Below, one piece after another: positions 10,808 to 20,795 of a stretch of DNA of 64,000 nt. Positions within the stretch are counted from its first letter, which is position 1, and each line of letters starts with the position of its first letter. Origin of the DNA: Chryseobacterium sp. E1 (GTDB lineage Bacteria > Bacteroidota > Bacteroidia > Flavobacteriales > Weeksellaceae); assembly GCA_019203745.1 (NCBI GenBank), contig CP078104.1, positions 2,914,001 to 2,978,000 of the forward strand, given 5' to 3'. The notes beneath the pieces are model-generated. The model worked only from the letters and a program-made list of their open reading frames with translations, made no database searches and was not told the DNA's origin. Made by a program: the position numbers and the translations under genes.

Positions 10808-10815
10808 CAAAATTA
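10808..10815 (-). promoter_or_regulatory. -7 element TAATTTTG of the ABC exporter
   Basis: Exact TAnnTTTG on the minus strand, 9 bases upstream of the ATG at 10798. Confidence 0.6.
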
Positions 10816-10859
10816 CAAAAATGTCATCACACTACGAATTTCATCAATTTTAAATTTTG

Positions 10860-10867
10860 TATCTTTG
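10860..10867 (+). promoter_or_regulatory. -7 element TATCTTTG of nusB
   Basis: Exact TAnnTTTG followed by CAC, with a leader of about 16 bases before the nusB ATG. Confidence 0.7.
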
Positions 10868-10888
10868 CACGCATAAAAAGCTCTTTGA

Positions 10889-11794
10889 ATGTTAGGAAGA
10901 CGACAAATCCGTGAAAAAGTAGTACAGACAGTGTATTCTTACTATCAGAATCCTGTAAAGTTTGATGTTTTAGAGAAAAACATGTTCGCTGGAATAGAGA
11001 AAATCTATTATCTCTATATCTACCAGCTTAATTTCCTGGTGGCCCTGAAAGATCTGGCAGAACACCAGATTGAAATCGGAAAGAACAAATATCTTAAAAC
11101 AGATGCTGATATTAATCCTAACCAGAAATTCATCAACAACCAGGTATTGCAGAAGCTGGAAGAAAATCCTGAAAGATTATTCTTTACAGGGCAGCACAAA
11201 CAGCTGAAATGGGATATGCACGATGATCTTCTGGTAAAGACTTTCCAAAGAATTACTGCCGGGAAACGTTATCAGGATTTCATGAAAGAAGAAGGTTATT
11301 CTTTTGAAGAAGATCAGAAATTTATCGGAAAACTGTTTTTACGATATATTGCTGAAAATGATGATTTCCATGATTATCTTGGAGATAAGGAACTTTCATG
11401 GTATGACGACATCCATATTTCAAACTCAATGGTACAGAAAACAATCGGTTTCCTGAGAGAAGATGAAGAAAGCAGAACACTGATCAAAATGATCAAAGAT
11501 GAAGATGATAAGACTTTTGCCAGCAAACTTTTGAAAGATACCCTGAACAATTGGGAAAATAACGAGAAAAAGCTGGAAGAAAGACTTGAAAACTGGGATC
11601 TGGAAAGAGTTTCTCTAATGGATAAGGTTATCTTGTCTACTGCGATTTCAGAATTGGATAATTTTGCTTTCACACCTTCAAGAGTTATTATTAATGAATA
11701 TATCGAAATTGCAAAAGTATTTGCTACAGACCGTTCCAATATCTTCATTAATGGTATTTTAGATAAATATTGTAAAGATCAAAATAGAATATAA
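10889..11794 (+). CDS. nusB: Transcription antitermination factor NusB
   Basis: 301 residues and intact. NusB binds boxA RNA with NusE and supports rRNA antitermination. Seen: the MLGRRQIREKVVQTVYSY start, a long flavobacterial insert, and the C-terminal NusB core (MDKVILSTAISELDNF...VIINEYIEIAKVFATDRSNIFINGILDKY). It is about twice the length of the E. coli protein because of the N-terminal helical extension, which is normal for Bacteroidota. The stop is followed 1 base later by the next gene, so a nusB-DUF1573-yajC operon is likely. Confidence 0.95.
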   Translation: MLGRRQIREKVVQTVYSYYQNPVKFDVLEKNMFAGIEKIYYLYIYQLNFLVALKDLAEHQIEIGKNKYLKTDADINPNQKFINNQVLQKLEENPERLFFTGQHKQLKWDMHDDLLVKTFQRITAGKRYQDFMKEEGYSFEEDQKFIGKLFLRYIAENDDFHDYLGDKELSWYDDIHISNSMVQKTIGFLREDEESRTLIKMIKDEDDKTFASKLLKDTLNNWENNEKKLEERLENWDLERVSLMDKVILSTAISELDNFAFTPSRVIINEYIEIAKVFATDRSNIFINGILDKYCKDQNRI

Positions 11795-11795
11795 A

Positions 11796-12304
11796 ATGAA
11801 AAAGACGTTATCAATTATCGCCTTGTCTATTATAGGTTTTGGGCTGGTTTCATGTAAAAAAAGAAAACAAAGAAACCCAGACTGCTGAAACAGTAGCTAC
11901 AGATTCTACAGCTATCGGAGCTCCGGTAACTGCTGATTCTACAGCAACTCCTGCTGCTCCTGTGGAGGAAACAGCAAGAACTTCAAATGAGCCATCTACT
12001 ACGGTTGCTTTATCTGAAAGCAATTTCGATTTTGGGAAAATCAAAAAGGAGATAAAGTAGAGCACGTATATGAAGTGACCAATACCGGAAAAAATCCATT
12101 GATTATCTCTGAAGTGAGACCTGGATGCGGATGTACAGCACCGGATTTTACAAAAGAACCGATTATGCCTGGTAAAAAGGTAAAATTACCCTGCATTTCG
12201 ATTCATCAAGCTTTGACGGAAACGTACAGAAATATGCTGATGTTTTTGCTAATGTAGAAAAAGCTCCGATTAAATTAACGTTCACAGCGAACATCCAACC
12301 ATAA
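11796..12304 (+). CDS. DUF1573 lipoprotein
   Basis: About 170 residues after correction. The N-terminus is a lipoprotein signal (SIIALSIIGFGLVSC). A Thr/Ala/Pro/Ser-rich low-complexity linker follows, then a DUF1573 immunoglobulin-like domain recognised by FDFGKIKKGDKVEHVYEVTN and RPGCGCTAPDF. Frames shift near 11860 (A run), 12050 (G) and 12180 (G). Its position between nusB and yajC is conserved in flavobacteria. The function of DUF1573 is not established. Confidence 0.85.
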
Positions 12305-12314
12305 TTATAAAAAT

Positions 12315-12670
12315 ATGTTGACAGTATTTTTGCAGGCACAGCCAGGAGGATCTTCATCAATGATGCTGATCATGATGGGGTAATGTTTGTCGGGTTTTAT
12401 TTCCTGATGATAAGACCTCAGATGAAAAAGCAGAAGCAGGAAAAAAACTTCCAGGAAAACCTTAAAGTAGGAACCAGAGTAGTCCTTACATCAGGTCTTC
12501 ACGGAAGAATTGCTCAGGTTCAGGATGACGGTTTTGTAATCGAAACATTATCCGGAAAACTGAAATTCGAAAAAGCTGCCATTTCAAGAGAAATGACTGA
12601 AGCACGTTTTGGAGATAAAGCAAAAGCAACGGAAAAAACAGAAACTGAAGAAAAAAATAATTCAGTCTGA
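12315..12670 (+). CDS. yajC: Preprotein translocase subunit YajC
   Basis: Small inner-membrane partner of SecDF. The N-terminal helix is MMLIMMG-VMFVGFYFLMIRPQMKKQKQ, the YajC hallmark being the IRPQ..K.Q stretch; VGTRVVLTSGLHGRIAQVQDDGF then matches the conserved soluble part. About 118 residues with one G missing near 12380. It is the last gene of the nusB run; a GC-rich hairpin follows. Confidence 0.92.
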
Positions 12671-12679
12671 AAATATTTA

Positions 12680-12714
12680 GCTGCGGCGGGTGAACGAAGT
12701 TCACCCGCCGCAGC
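12680..12714. terminator. GC-rich perfect hairpin after yajC
   Basis: A 16-bp perfect stem (GCTGCGGCGGGTGAAC with its complement) and a GAA loop, followed only by CCTTTTATTG. It is unusually GC-rich for this genome. It can serve as a terminator, or be a dispersed repeat of the REP type. Confidence 0.6.
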
Positions 12715-12813
12715 CTTTTATTGCCTTTCGGAAGTAATGCTGTCAACGTTTAATCTAATAACTTCAGAAAAATATTGTAAAAATATTAGTAGAAATAATA
12801 TTCATTAAAAAAT

Positions 12814-12821
12814 TATCTTTG
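12814..12821 (+). promoter_or_regulatory. -7 element TATCTTTG of the SDR gene
   Basis: Exact TAnnTTTG ending 4 bases before the ATG at 12826, predicting a leaderless mRNA. Confidence 0.65.
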
Positions 12822-12825
12822 CCTC

Positions 12826-13560
12826 ATGAGTCAAAATACAAATAAAACAGTTCTCATTCTGGGAGCCAATTCAGATGTGGCAAAGCAATGTATCAAACAA
12901 TATGTATCGAAAGGATTTTCTGTTATAGCTGCTTCCAGAAATACGAAATCTCTTGAAAGTTTTATTGTAGAGAATCATCTGAATCCCACTCAGGTTTCCG
13001 TTTTGTATTTTGATGCTGCAGATTTTGATTCCCATCAGGTATTTTATTCTGCACTTTCCATAAAACCTCATATCGTTGTATATGCTGCCGGTTTTCTGGT
13101 GGATAACCAACAGGCACTAACTGATTTCAAAGGTGCCAGACAAATGATGGAGGTCAATTATATGGGAGCTGTTTCTATCCTGAGCATTCTTGCTATGGAT
13201 AAAAGCAATAAAAACCTTGAAAGAATAATTGGTCTTTCTTCCTTATCCGGAGTAAGAGGCAGAAAAAGCAACTTTGTGTATGGAAGCACAAAAGCTGCAT
13301 TCACTCAGTTTCTTGCAGGATTAAGACAGGAACTTGCTTCCCGTAAAATTATTGTCAATGCCCTGGTAATCGGTTATATAAGAACAAAAATAAATGCAGG
13401 GTTAGAATTGAATGAATCTCTGATCATGGAACCGGATTACGTAGCAAAATTTATAGTCAACGCCGGAAATTCCTTTACCATTGTCCCAAATTTTAAATGG
13501 AAGACCATTTATCATATTCTGAGATTGCTGCCTGAAAGTCTGGTGGCAAAACTTCCATAA
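12826..13560 (+). CDS. Short-chain dehydrogenase/reductase family oxidoreductase
   Basis: 244 residues and intact. Rossmann fold with the nucleotide motif GANSDVAKQC near residue 13, a VYAAGFL stretch, and the catalytic YGSTKAA (YxxxK) near residue 154, with Ser in LSSLSG. The N-terminal GxNSDxA variant, in place of TGxxxGIG, resembles DprE2-like decaprenyl-ribose 2-epimerase reductases and uncharacterised SDRs. The substrate cannot be inferred. It is monocistronic with its own promoter. Confidence 0.85.
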   Translation: MSQNTNKTVLILGANSDVAKQCIKQYVSKGFSVIAASRNTKSLESFIVENHLNPTQVSVLYFDAADFDSHQVFYSALSIKPHIVVYAAGFLVDNQQALTDFKGARQMMEVNYMGAVSILSILAMDKSNKNLERIIGLSSLSGVRGRKSNFVYGSTKAAFTQFLAGLRQELASRKIIVNALVIGYIRTKINAGLELNESLIMEPDYVAKFIVNAGNSFTIVPNFKWKTIYHILRLLPESLVAKLP

Positions 13561-13563
13561 TCA

Positions 13564-13823
13564 CTATGATATCGTTTGTATATGAGGTAACTGATAATTA
13601 AAAGTTTTAAAATTGGATGGATTATTTAAAAGCGGTATCGTTTTTGTAATCCTATGTCCCGGAATTATTTTCTTCTCAGTAAGGCCTGATTTAAAATGAT
13701 CATTGAGTAAGGCGGATACCATCTGTTCCGTCATCAAACTATTTTCATATATCCTGTCCGTTTCTTTAATCTGAAGATTGAAGAGCGGTTTTTTTGATAA
13801 TAGATTTCACTTACTCACCTCAT
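13564..13823 (-). CDS. Possible small hypothetical protein (frameshifted)
   Basis: The 320-base gap between the SDR and mscS genes is not empty. On the minus strand, a frame ending at 13564-13566 reads LFNLQIKETDRIYENSLMTE and continues as a plausible soluble protein to a stop 4 bases from the SDR stop. Joining across a 7-A run near 13790 extends it to a start near 13818-13823 preceded by AAAAATGAGGTGAG. Length about 86 residues. I recognise no family; it could be a remnant. Confidence 0.35.
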
Positions 13824-13882
13824 TTTTACTTTCCGTCAGAGAAAATCAAAGAATAATTATATAAAAATAAGCAGTAGAAAAA

Positions 13883-14729
13883 ATGAACGATTTAGAATTG
13901 AACAAAATTCAGCAGCATTGGGATACCTTAATCTCTTCAGCCATTGCATGGGCACCTAAAGTTATTACAGCAGTCATTTCCGCATTACTGATTTACCTTA
14001 TAGGGGCTTGGATGATCAGAATGATAAAAAAGCTGGTTGAGAAAGCGTTCAAAAACGTAATATGGAAGCATCATTACAGCTTTTCCTTTTAAATATTATC
14101 AATTGGGGCTTAATATTCTTCTTTTTATTGTAGTGGTAACCCAGTTGGGAGTGCAAACTTCGGCATTTGTAGCAATGATTGGTGCTGCCGGTCTGGCTGT
14201 AGGTTTAGCTTTGCAGGGATCGCTTACCAACTTTGCAGGAGGAATTCTTATTTTATTATTAAAACCTTTTAAAATCGGTGATTTTATTTCTACCAACTCC
14301 GGTGTATCGGGAACGGTGCAGGCTATTGATATTTTTCATACCAAACTGATCACTCCGCAGAATCAATTGATTATTATCCCCAACGGTGTGGTTTCAAACA
14401 ACAGTATTACCAATTTTACCCAATTAGGGACACGCAGAACTTCTTTGGATATTGGTATTGCTTATGATGCAGATCTCAGAAAGACCAAAGATATTCTAAT
14501 GTCCGTCATTAAAAATAATCAATATGCACTTGCAGATCCGGCGCCACAGGTAGTTGTAACGGAGCTTGGAGACAGTGCAGTAAATGTATCGGTAAGAGTA
14601 AGTACTTCCACTGAAAATTTCTGGACAATGAATGAAGAGTTGATCATAGGATGTAAAGAAGCCCTCGATAATGCCGGAATCGGAATTCCTTTTCCACAAA
14701 GGGATGTGCATGTTTATAATCAACAATAA
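13883..14729 (+). CDS. Small-conductance mechanosensitive channel (MscS family)
   Basis: Inner-membrane tension-gated channel that releases solutes on hypo-osmotic shock. About 282 residues with one A missing near 14055. Seen: two N-terminal membrane helices, the pore-lining Gly/Ala-rich helix (MIGAAGLAVGLALQGSLTNFAGG near residues 93-115), and the beta domain (FKIGDFIS...GTVQAIDIFHTKL..PQNQLIIIPNG). This is the three-helix core form. A terminator follows at 14757-14790. Confidence 0.92.
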
Positions 14730-14756
14730 ATATAACTATAATTTAAATTATACTGA

Positions 14757-14790
14757 AAATTCCTGCATCTAATGAATGCGGGATTTTTTT
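14757..14790 (+). terminator. Rho-independent terminator after mscS
   Basis: TCCTGCAT pairs with ATGCGGGA, followed by TTTTTTT. Confidence 0.8.
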
Positions 14791-15020
14791 GGACTGAATC
14801 AGGGTAATATGCATATTATTTGATAATACTCTTTGGAGATTCAAACTTGGTTATAAGCTGATTATAATGTTCAAGAAATAAAAGAGAATTTCCGCTATGT
14901 GATTCAGGAATTGAATTTCATAAACCCTCATTAAGAACAGTTTTCAAAACGGGATAATGTAATATTCTTCTCATTCCTCTCCAATATTACCTTATATTTG
15001 CGCAAAATAAAACAATAATC
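14791..15020 (+). promoter_or_regulatory. Intergenic region with promoter of the delta-60-repeat gene
   Basis: Non-coding and AT-rich. A TATATTTG -7 element at 14993-15000 gives a leader of about 15-20 bases. No clear -33 match and no other signal seen. Confidence 0.6.
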
Positions 15021-16559
15021 ATGATCAATAAACTTTTCCTATTTTTAGGAATATCAGTATCAGTTGTTTCAGTAAAAGCACAAAATCAATTTCTGGATCC
15101 TAGCTTTGGCACTAATGGAGTAGTATCTTATACGCCGAATAGTAATAATAGATTTATTTATGAAACAGGAGCTGTAACGTCCCAACAGAAAATTATAGTG
15201 AGTGGAACTTATTTTAGTATCCCCAATAATAATCAGACAACAACCAATGTTATTCAGAGATTGAATGCTGATGGAACAATCGATAATAGTTTTAATACAC
15301 AATTTATTTCTCCTTCACCTTACGGACCTCTCTCTAGATTACTTAGAATGGGTATTCAATCTGATCAAAAAATCCTTCTTGGAGATTTATTAGGTAATAA
15401 ATTGATAAGACTTAATGAAAATGGAACTTATGATACTGGATTTGGTAATAATGGAACGGTGGACGGAACTATTTTAGATGATTTTGTTAGCAATCTTGGA
15501 ATGTCAGGACTCTTTAATTTTAATAATGTGCTAGTAACTAATACTAATAAAGTCTTAGTATGTAGCTCTATAGTAGAAAATCAGGTGAGGAAATTAGCAG
15601 TTCTTCGCCTTAATGAAAACGGTTCTATAGATATGGGCTTCGGAAATAATGGAATACTATTAATGGAGAGCGATTCAGGCCGTTTAGTGGTTCAGAACGA
15701 TTCAAAATTGGTTTTGATTGGTCAAAAGTTTAATGGCATCTTTATGAAATCCAGATATTCGGAAGACGGTATTTTGGACACAACTTATAATAATAATCCT
15801 ATTTCATATACTCCTATACCCAATTATGTAACTTACTTATGTACAGTTACAGGTAAAGATAATAATACTTATATATATAGTTTTTCTTCTGCGGCAGGTA
15901 TACCGACAATGCTCATTACTTTAATGAAATTAGATCAAAACGGAGAACTGGATAATAGTTTTGGGACCAATGGGATTGTCAATGAGGTATATTACAACAA
16001 TAATACTAGTTATTACGTAGATACTAATATCCTTTTTCCTACTTTATTATTAGACAATGCAAGTAATTTATTTTTAATATGTACTGCAAGTCCTACAGGA
16101 AATGTAGCAGATACGAATCAGTTTATTAAAAAGTTTAAACCAGACGGCTCTGTTGATCAGGGTTTTGGTAGTAATGGTGTAGTAGATGTTGATTTGAATA
16201 GTAAAGAATATATGAATTCAGCTATTTTAACCCCTGATCAGAAAATTATGGTATTTGGAAATTATCAGACTCCGGTTAAAGGGCTTATTACAAAGATTCT
16301 GAATAATGCAAATGCATTGTCCGTTAAGGAAGAACATTCTAAGATTGAGTCTGTAAGTATCTACCCTAATCCTGTAAAAAATATTCTTCATATCAATAGC
16401 GGGCAGACGAAAGATCTGAATGTTGAAATTACAGATGCAGCGGGTAGAAGTATATTAAAAACAGGTATTAAAGACAATAAACTTAATGTAAATCAACTGC
16501 AGAAAGGTATTTATTATCTGAAAATGGGAAATACATCCCATAAGTTCATCAAGGAATAA
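15021..16559 (+). CDS. Delta-60-repeat protein with T9SS type A sorting domain
   Basis: 512 residues and intact. Signal peptide MINKLFLFLGISVSVVSVKA; then roughly seven delta-60 type repeats, each with a FGTNG or FGNNG motif and RLNENGS.D blocks spaced 50-70 residues apart (beta-propeller-like); C-terminal T9SS type A sorting domain starting VSIYPNPVKNILHI and ending YYLKMGNTSHKFIKE. It is predicted to cross the outer membrane by T9SS and to be secreted or surface-attached; the role of the repeat domain is unknown. Confidence 0.88.
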   Translation: MINKLFLFLGISVSVVSVKAQNQFLDPSFGTNGVVSYTPNSNNRFIYETGAVTSQQKIIVSGTYFSIPNNNQTTTNVIQRLNADGTIDNSFNTQFISPSPYGPLSRLLRMGIQSDQKILLGDLLGNKLIRLNENGTYDTGFGNNGTVDGTILDDFVSNLGMSGLFNFNNVLVTNTNKVLVCSSIVENQVRKLAVLRLNENGSIDMGFGNNGILLMESDSGRLVVQNDSKLVLIGQKFNGIFMKSRYSEDGILDTTYNNNPISYTPIPNYVTYLCTVTGKDNNTYIYSFSSAAGIPTMLITLMKLDQNGELDNSFGTNGIVNEVYYNNNTSYYVDTNILFPTLLLDNASNLFLICTASPTGNVADTNQFIKKFKPDGSVDQGFGSNGVVDVDLNSKEYMNSAILTPDQKIMVFGNYQTPVKGLITKILNNANALSVKEEHSKIESVSIYPNPVKNILHINSGQTKDLNVEITDAAGRSILKTGIKDNKLNVNQLQKGIYYLKMGNTSHKFIKE

Positions 16560-16562
16560 AAC

Positions 16563-16592
16563 AAAAGACGGGATTCTTCTCGTCTTTTTTAT
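16563..16592 (+). terminator. Rho-independent terminator
   Basis: AAAAGACG pairs with CGTCTTTT, followed by a T run. It lies between convergent genes (T9SS cargo and ligD). Confidence 0.75.
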
Positions 16593-16601
16593 TTTGGTCA
16601 G

Positions 16602-19136
16602 TCAATATTCTGAAAACTCCAGCACCTTCATCATATCAATTCCCTTACCAAGTACCGGTTTAAACAGATCTCCTTTTTCTTTGATCCTATCCAGCGCATT
16701 ATGAATGTTAAAATCTGTAGGCTTTAATCCCGGCTTCAGTTCGTCCCAATCCAATGGCATGGAAACGGAAGCACCTTGTTTTGGTCGCAAACTATAAGCA
16801 CTGGCCAATGTTTGCCCGGTTCTGTTCTGAAGATAATCCAGATAAATTTTCTTTGGGTCTCTTTTTGAAGACTTCTTTCCAGGGTGGTGATCTTCGGTAT
16901 TTTTTCATTGACCTGTTTCATCAGAATGTGGGCAAAATCTTTTACCTGGTCAAAATCATAACGTCCACCCATGGGAATATAAATATGAATACCCGTACTT
17001 CCGGAAGTTTTACAATAGCCTTTTACGGAAACTGCATTTAAAACTTCATTCACCTGAAGGGCGGTTTCAATCACCTCATCAAAAGAATTTTTGGTGGAAG
17101 GGTCAAGATCCAAAACTAGATAATCCGGATGTTCCAGATCCGGTAAAGAACTATTCCAGGGATTTATATCAATGCAGCCTAAATTATTCAGATAAGCTAA
17201 GGTTGCCTTATCATTACAGTAGATATAGTCTATATTTTTGTCATTCGATTCAGAATATACCTCAGTGGTTTTGATCCAATCCGGAATATGATCGCCTGCA
17301 TCTTTCTGATAAAAACTTTGTTCTTCAATTCCATTGGGAAAACGATTGAGAGAAAGCGGGCGGTTCTTCAGATAAGGTAAAATATAAGAGGCAACAGATT
17401 GATAATATTCAATGACATCTCCTTTGGTGATTCCATCTTTTGGAAAATAAACCTTATCCTGATTCGTAAGTTTCACTTTATGTTTATTTAAGGTGATCTC
17501 TTTTTCTTTCTCAGCAGTTTGTGTTTTTTTGAAAGATGCTTTAGTTGTCATTTCTTTAGGTTTTTCGTTGAATGATGAGTTGTTGTTAATTTCTTCAGGT
17601 TCTTTATCCTCACGAAGGGTTATAAATACCGGATGACGGAAGATTCCGTCTTTGGTGATCTCAGAATATTTGATTTCACATACCAGTTCAGGCTTTGTCC
17701 AGGTTACAGGCATATTGGTTTTAGGAACAATTGTAAACGGAGAGGTTTTGATTACCAGTTTCTGAAGCCTTTCATACATCTCTTTTAAAGAAGCAGCATT
17801 GAACCCTGTTCCCGTATGACCGCAATAAGTCAGTTCCCCGTCAATATACTTTCCAAGAATCAAAGCCCCGAAACTTTTTCTTGAACCTCTGGGCTCCGTA
17901 AATCCGCAGATAATTACTTCTTCCGTATTGGAAAATTTGATTTTAAGCCAGTCACTGGTTCTGTGATTTTCCACATACTGACTATCCGCCCGTTTGGCGA
18001 TCATACCTTCCAGTTTCATTTTTTCATTTGCTCAAAAAATGCAATACCTTTTTCCGGAATATGTTCACAATATTTGATGACATCAGTTTCTACCAGTGCC
18101 TCTTTTAAAAGTTCCTTTCTTTGAATAAGTGGAAGTTCTTCTGTAGAATGGCCGTTCAGCCAGAGCAGGTCAAAAACCTGATAAACGAGAGCAAGATTGG
18201 GATTGTCCCCGATTTGCTGTAAAAGTTGAAAATTGGGTTTCCCTGATCGTCATAGGCCACTACTTCACCATCCAGGATCATCTGATGCTTTTGTTGTTTG
18301 AAATCCTGAGCTATTTTGTCAAATTTCGGTATGAATGAAATGCCGTTCCGGGAGTAAAGGGGAGTGTCCCGGCTGAGGTCTGCAATAGCCCTGTAGCCGT
18401 CCCACTTAATTTCAAAAACCCAGTTCTTATCATCAAATGCTTCTTCAGAAAGTCTGGCAAGCATGGGCCTGATAAAGGATTTTAATTTTTTTCGTTAGTC
18501 AGGGAATTGAATTTCTGAAACCGTTTTTCCGAAGTTATGACCTTTTTTTTTCGCTTTTTTTCAGGCTTTTTTTTCCTCTAAAAATTGGGTGACCAAAGAT
18601 TTTGGTGAGGTGTTTTCTTCAGCATCATAGGGACTTTCAGTAAATTCATCCTTATGTTTGATCAGGAGCCATGCATTATCTTCAGAGCTTTTCATTTTGA
18701 CAAGGGCAAATTCCCCTTTAAGTTTTTTACCATGTAAAATAAATTTTAAAGAGCCTGCATGCAATTCCTTCAGCAGTTCCTTTTCATCAGAAAGTCTGGA
18801 ATTTTCGTCTAATGGTTCATAAGTTCCGCTGTCCCATACCTCAACCTGTCCGGCTCCGTAATTTCCCTCAGGAATATTTCCTTCAAAATCTTTATAATCG
18901 TAAGGGTGATCTTCTACCATCATGGCCAGACGTTTGTCTTTAGGATCCAGTGAAGGACCTTTTGGTACTGCCCAGCTTTTCAGCACCCCTTCAATTTCCA
19001 GCCGGAAATCGTAGTGAAGTCTGGTAGCGGCATGCCTTTGAATTACAAAAATAAGTTTGTCTTTACTTTTTTGTTTTTCCCTTGGTTCGCTGGTTTCATC
19101 GAACTTACGTTTGCTGTGATAATCTTTAAGAGCCAT
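16602..19136 (-). CDS. ligD: Multifunctional NHEJ DNA ligase LigD (phosphoesterase-ligase-polymerase)
   Basis: Repairs double-strand breaks with Ku. About 845 residues after joining. Domains on the minus strand in order: 3'-phosphoesterase (19136 to about 18570; RHAATRLHYDFRLEIEG, PKGPS), Lys-rich linker, ATP-dependent ligase (about 18480-17560; KWDGYRA with the adenylated Lys, then LDGEVVAYD), and primase-like polymerase (about 17480-16602; catalytic Asp pair in LVLDLDPS). This PE-LIG-POL order is the Pseudomonas type, not the mycobacterial one. Frame shifts near 18550, 18490, 18240, 18028 and 16863, mostly in A runs. It starts inside the ku stop codon (TAATG). Confidence 0.93.
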
Positions 19137-19920
19137 TACGATGCAGATTTAGATTTGGAACTGTTCAGACTGGCCTTTAACTGAGCCATAAGGTCAATCA
19201 CTTTACCTTCTTTGGCAGGAAGAGCTTTTTGGCTTTGCTACTTTTACCTTTCGCTTTCTGCTTGATAATTTTCAACAAATCATCAGAATAGGTGTCTTTA
19301 TACATGGCAGGATCAAAATCCTGAGAAAGCTGTTCAATAAGATTAATGGCCATTTTCAGCTCGGCAGGCTTAGGAGCTTTGTGAGCAGGAATTTTTAAAT
19401 CCGAATAATCTCTGATTTCCTGATCAAATCTAAGACGGTTCAAAATCAGAATATCATTGTTATAAGGACGTATCATCCCAATGGCTTCACTTTCACGGAG
19501 AACAAATGTTCCTACACCTACCATTTGGGTCTCTTCAAGTGCCTTTAGCAAAAGTCTGTATGCGCTTTCACCATTTTTCTGCGGCTCAAGATAATAAGGG
19601 GTCTCAAAATAAACACTGTCTACTTCTTTTTCCTTTACAAACTGATCAATAGAAAGGATTTTTGTTTTTTCAGGGCTTGCAGCTTCGTAATCTTCCTCAT
19701 CCAGAACGATGTATTTATCATCCATGAGATAACCTTTCACGATGTTTTCCCATTTTACTTCTTTTCCTGTATTTTCATTCACTCTTTTAAACCTGATGTT
19801 GGAATAATCGGATTTATCGAGCATATCAAGGTCCAATTTGCTGGTCTCCGTTGCAGAGTAAATCTTAACAGGAATATTTACTAAACCGAAGCCAATGGCG
19901 CCATTCCAGATTGCTTTCAT
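19136..19920 (-). CDS. ku: Non-homologous end-joining protein Ku
   Basis: Bacterial Ku homodimer ring that holds DNA ends and recruits LigD. Seen: MKAIWNGAIGFGLVNIPVKIYSAT, the Ku core (ENIVKGYLMDDKYIVLDEEDYEA) and YFETPYYLEPQK. A base missing near 19220 hides the true end; restored, the protein runs through a Lys/Ser-rich tail to a stop at 19136-19138, about 260 residues. The stop overlaps the ligD ATG (TAATG), so the pair is translationally coupled. Confidence 0.94.
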
Positions 19921-19989
19921 TGTCTTACGTTTTTAAAAATCAAGCAATTAACATGCCGATAGAGCTTTGTGTGGTACGTGTTGTTAAGC

Positions 19990-20008
19990 TTTTGCCAAAT
20001 GACAATGG
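19990..20008. repeat. 19-bp repeat TTTTGCCAAATGACAATGG, copy 1 (candidate Crp-type site)
   Basis: Identical 19 bases recur at 20796-20814. The core TTGCCAAATGACAA is a near-palindrome (TTGnCA-N2-TGnCAA) like Crp/Fnr sites. This copy lies between ku and the Crp/Fnr gene, upstream of both. Confidence 0.55.
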
Positions 20009-20067
20009 TTTTTCCGGACGACTTTTATACCTTTATCTTTCCGTAAATGGGCGGATACAGCAAAAAC

Positions 20068-20635
20068 ATGGAAGAGCTTTTTAACTACATCAAAAAATTC
20101 GGAATCCTGAATGCACAGGATGAGCTTTTGATTGCTAAAGGAATTCAGGAAATAACTGTTCAGAAGGGTGATCCCTTTATAGAAGCCGGAAAGGTAAGCC
20201 AAAGAATTGCTTTTGTGAAAGAAGGGGTTTTCCGGTCTTTATATTACAATAAGCAAGGGGATGATTTTACCCGGTATTTTATTTACGAAGGAAGATTCAT
20301 CGGAGATTTCAAGGTTTTACTGATCAGCTTCCTGCCCATGAATATATTGAAGCCATTACAGATGCCGTATTACTTGTGATAGATCTTAATACCTTCAAGA
20401 TCCTGGAAGAAAAAATTACAATATGGCCGGTTTTATTTGCGAGAATTCATGGCTTTGTTGCAGAAAACAAACTTAAGGTGGCGAGCATTATGCTGAATCA
20501 GGATGCAAAATCCCGCTATATTCATTTTTTAAACCATTACCCCGGCCTGGCCAACAGAGTTCCGCAATCTATGCTGGCATCTTACCTGGGGATTACCCTT
20601 CATCACTGAGCAGGATCAGAAGAAATATTTTGTGA
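20068..20635 (+). CDS. Crp/Fnr family transcriptional regulator
   Basis: About 190 residues once bases missing near 20320 and 20597 are restored. Seen: an N-terminal cyclic-nucleotide-binding-like beta roll (KGDPFIEAGKVSQRIAFVKEGVFRSLYYN.QGDDFTRYF) and a short C-terminal helix-turn-helix (VPQSMLASYLGITPSSLSRIRR). I prefer the ATG at 20068 (MEELFNYIKK) over 20047 since the former matches the family and leaves a leader after the TATCTTTC element at 20034-20041. This subfamily often lacks clear cAMP-binding residues. The 19-bp palindromic repeat upstream suggests autoregulation (inference). Confidence 0.85.
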
Positions 20636-20661
20636 GCAATGTGCTCATAAATAGACAATTA

Positions 20662-20682
20662 GGACGGGCTTTAGCCCGTTCC
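20662..20682. repeat. Short GC-rich hairpin after the Crp/Fnr gene
   Basis: ACGGGCT-TT-AGCCCGT, flanked by GG and CC. No T run follows. It could be a weak terminator or a dispersed palindromic repeat. The rest of 20636-20790 shows no supported gene. Confidence 0.45.
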
Positions 20683-20795
20683 TGTTATTTCAAAAATTCC
20701 ACTGACTTTAGCCGAAACTTATCACGGCAATAATCTGAACGGAATCCTGGCTTCATAATCATCAATATTCCCATCAGTCATTAACCTCATACGTT

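Noticed and set aside
16602..19136. Separate genes for phosphoesterase, ligase and polymerase
   Set aside because: Frames re-join in A runs into one LigD in a known domain order, and the putative internal starts lack any promoter or family support.
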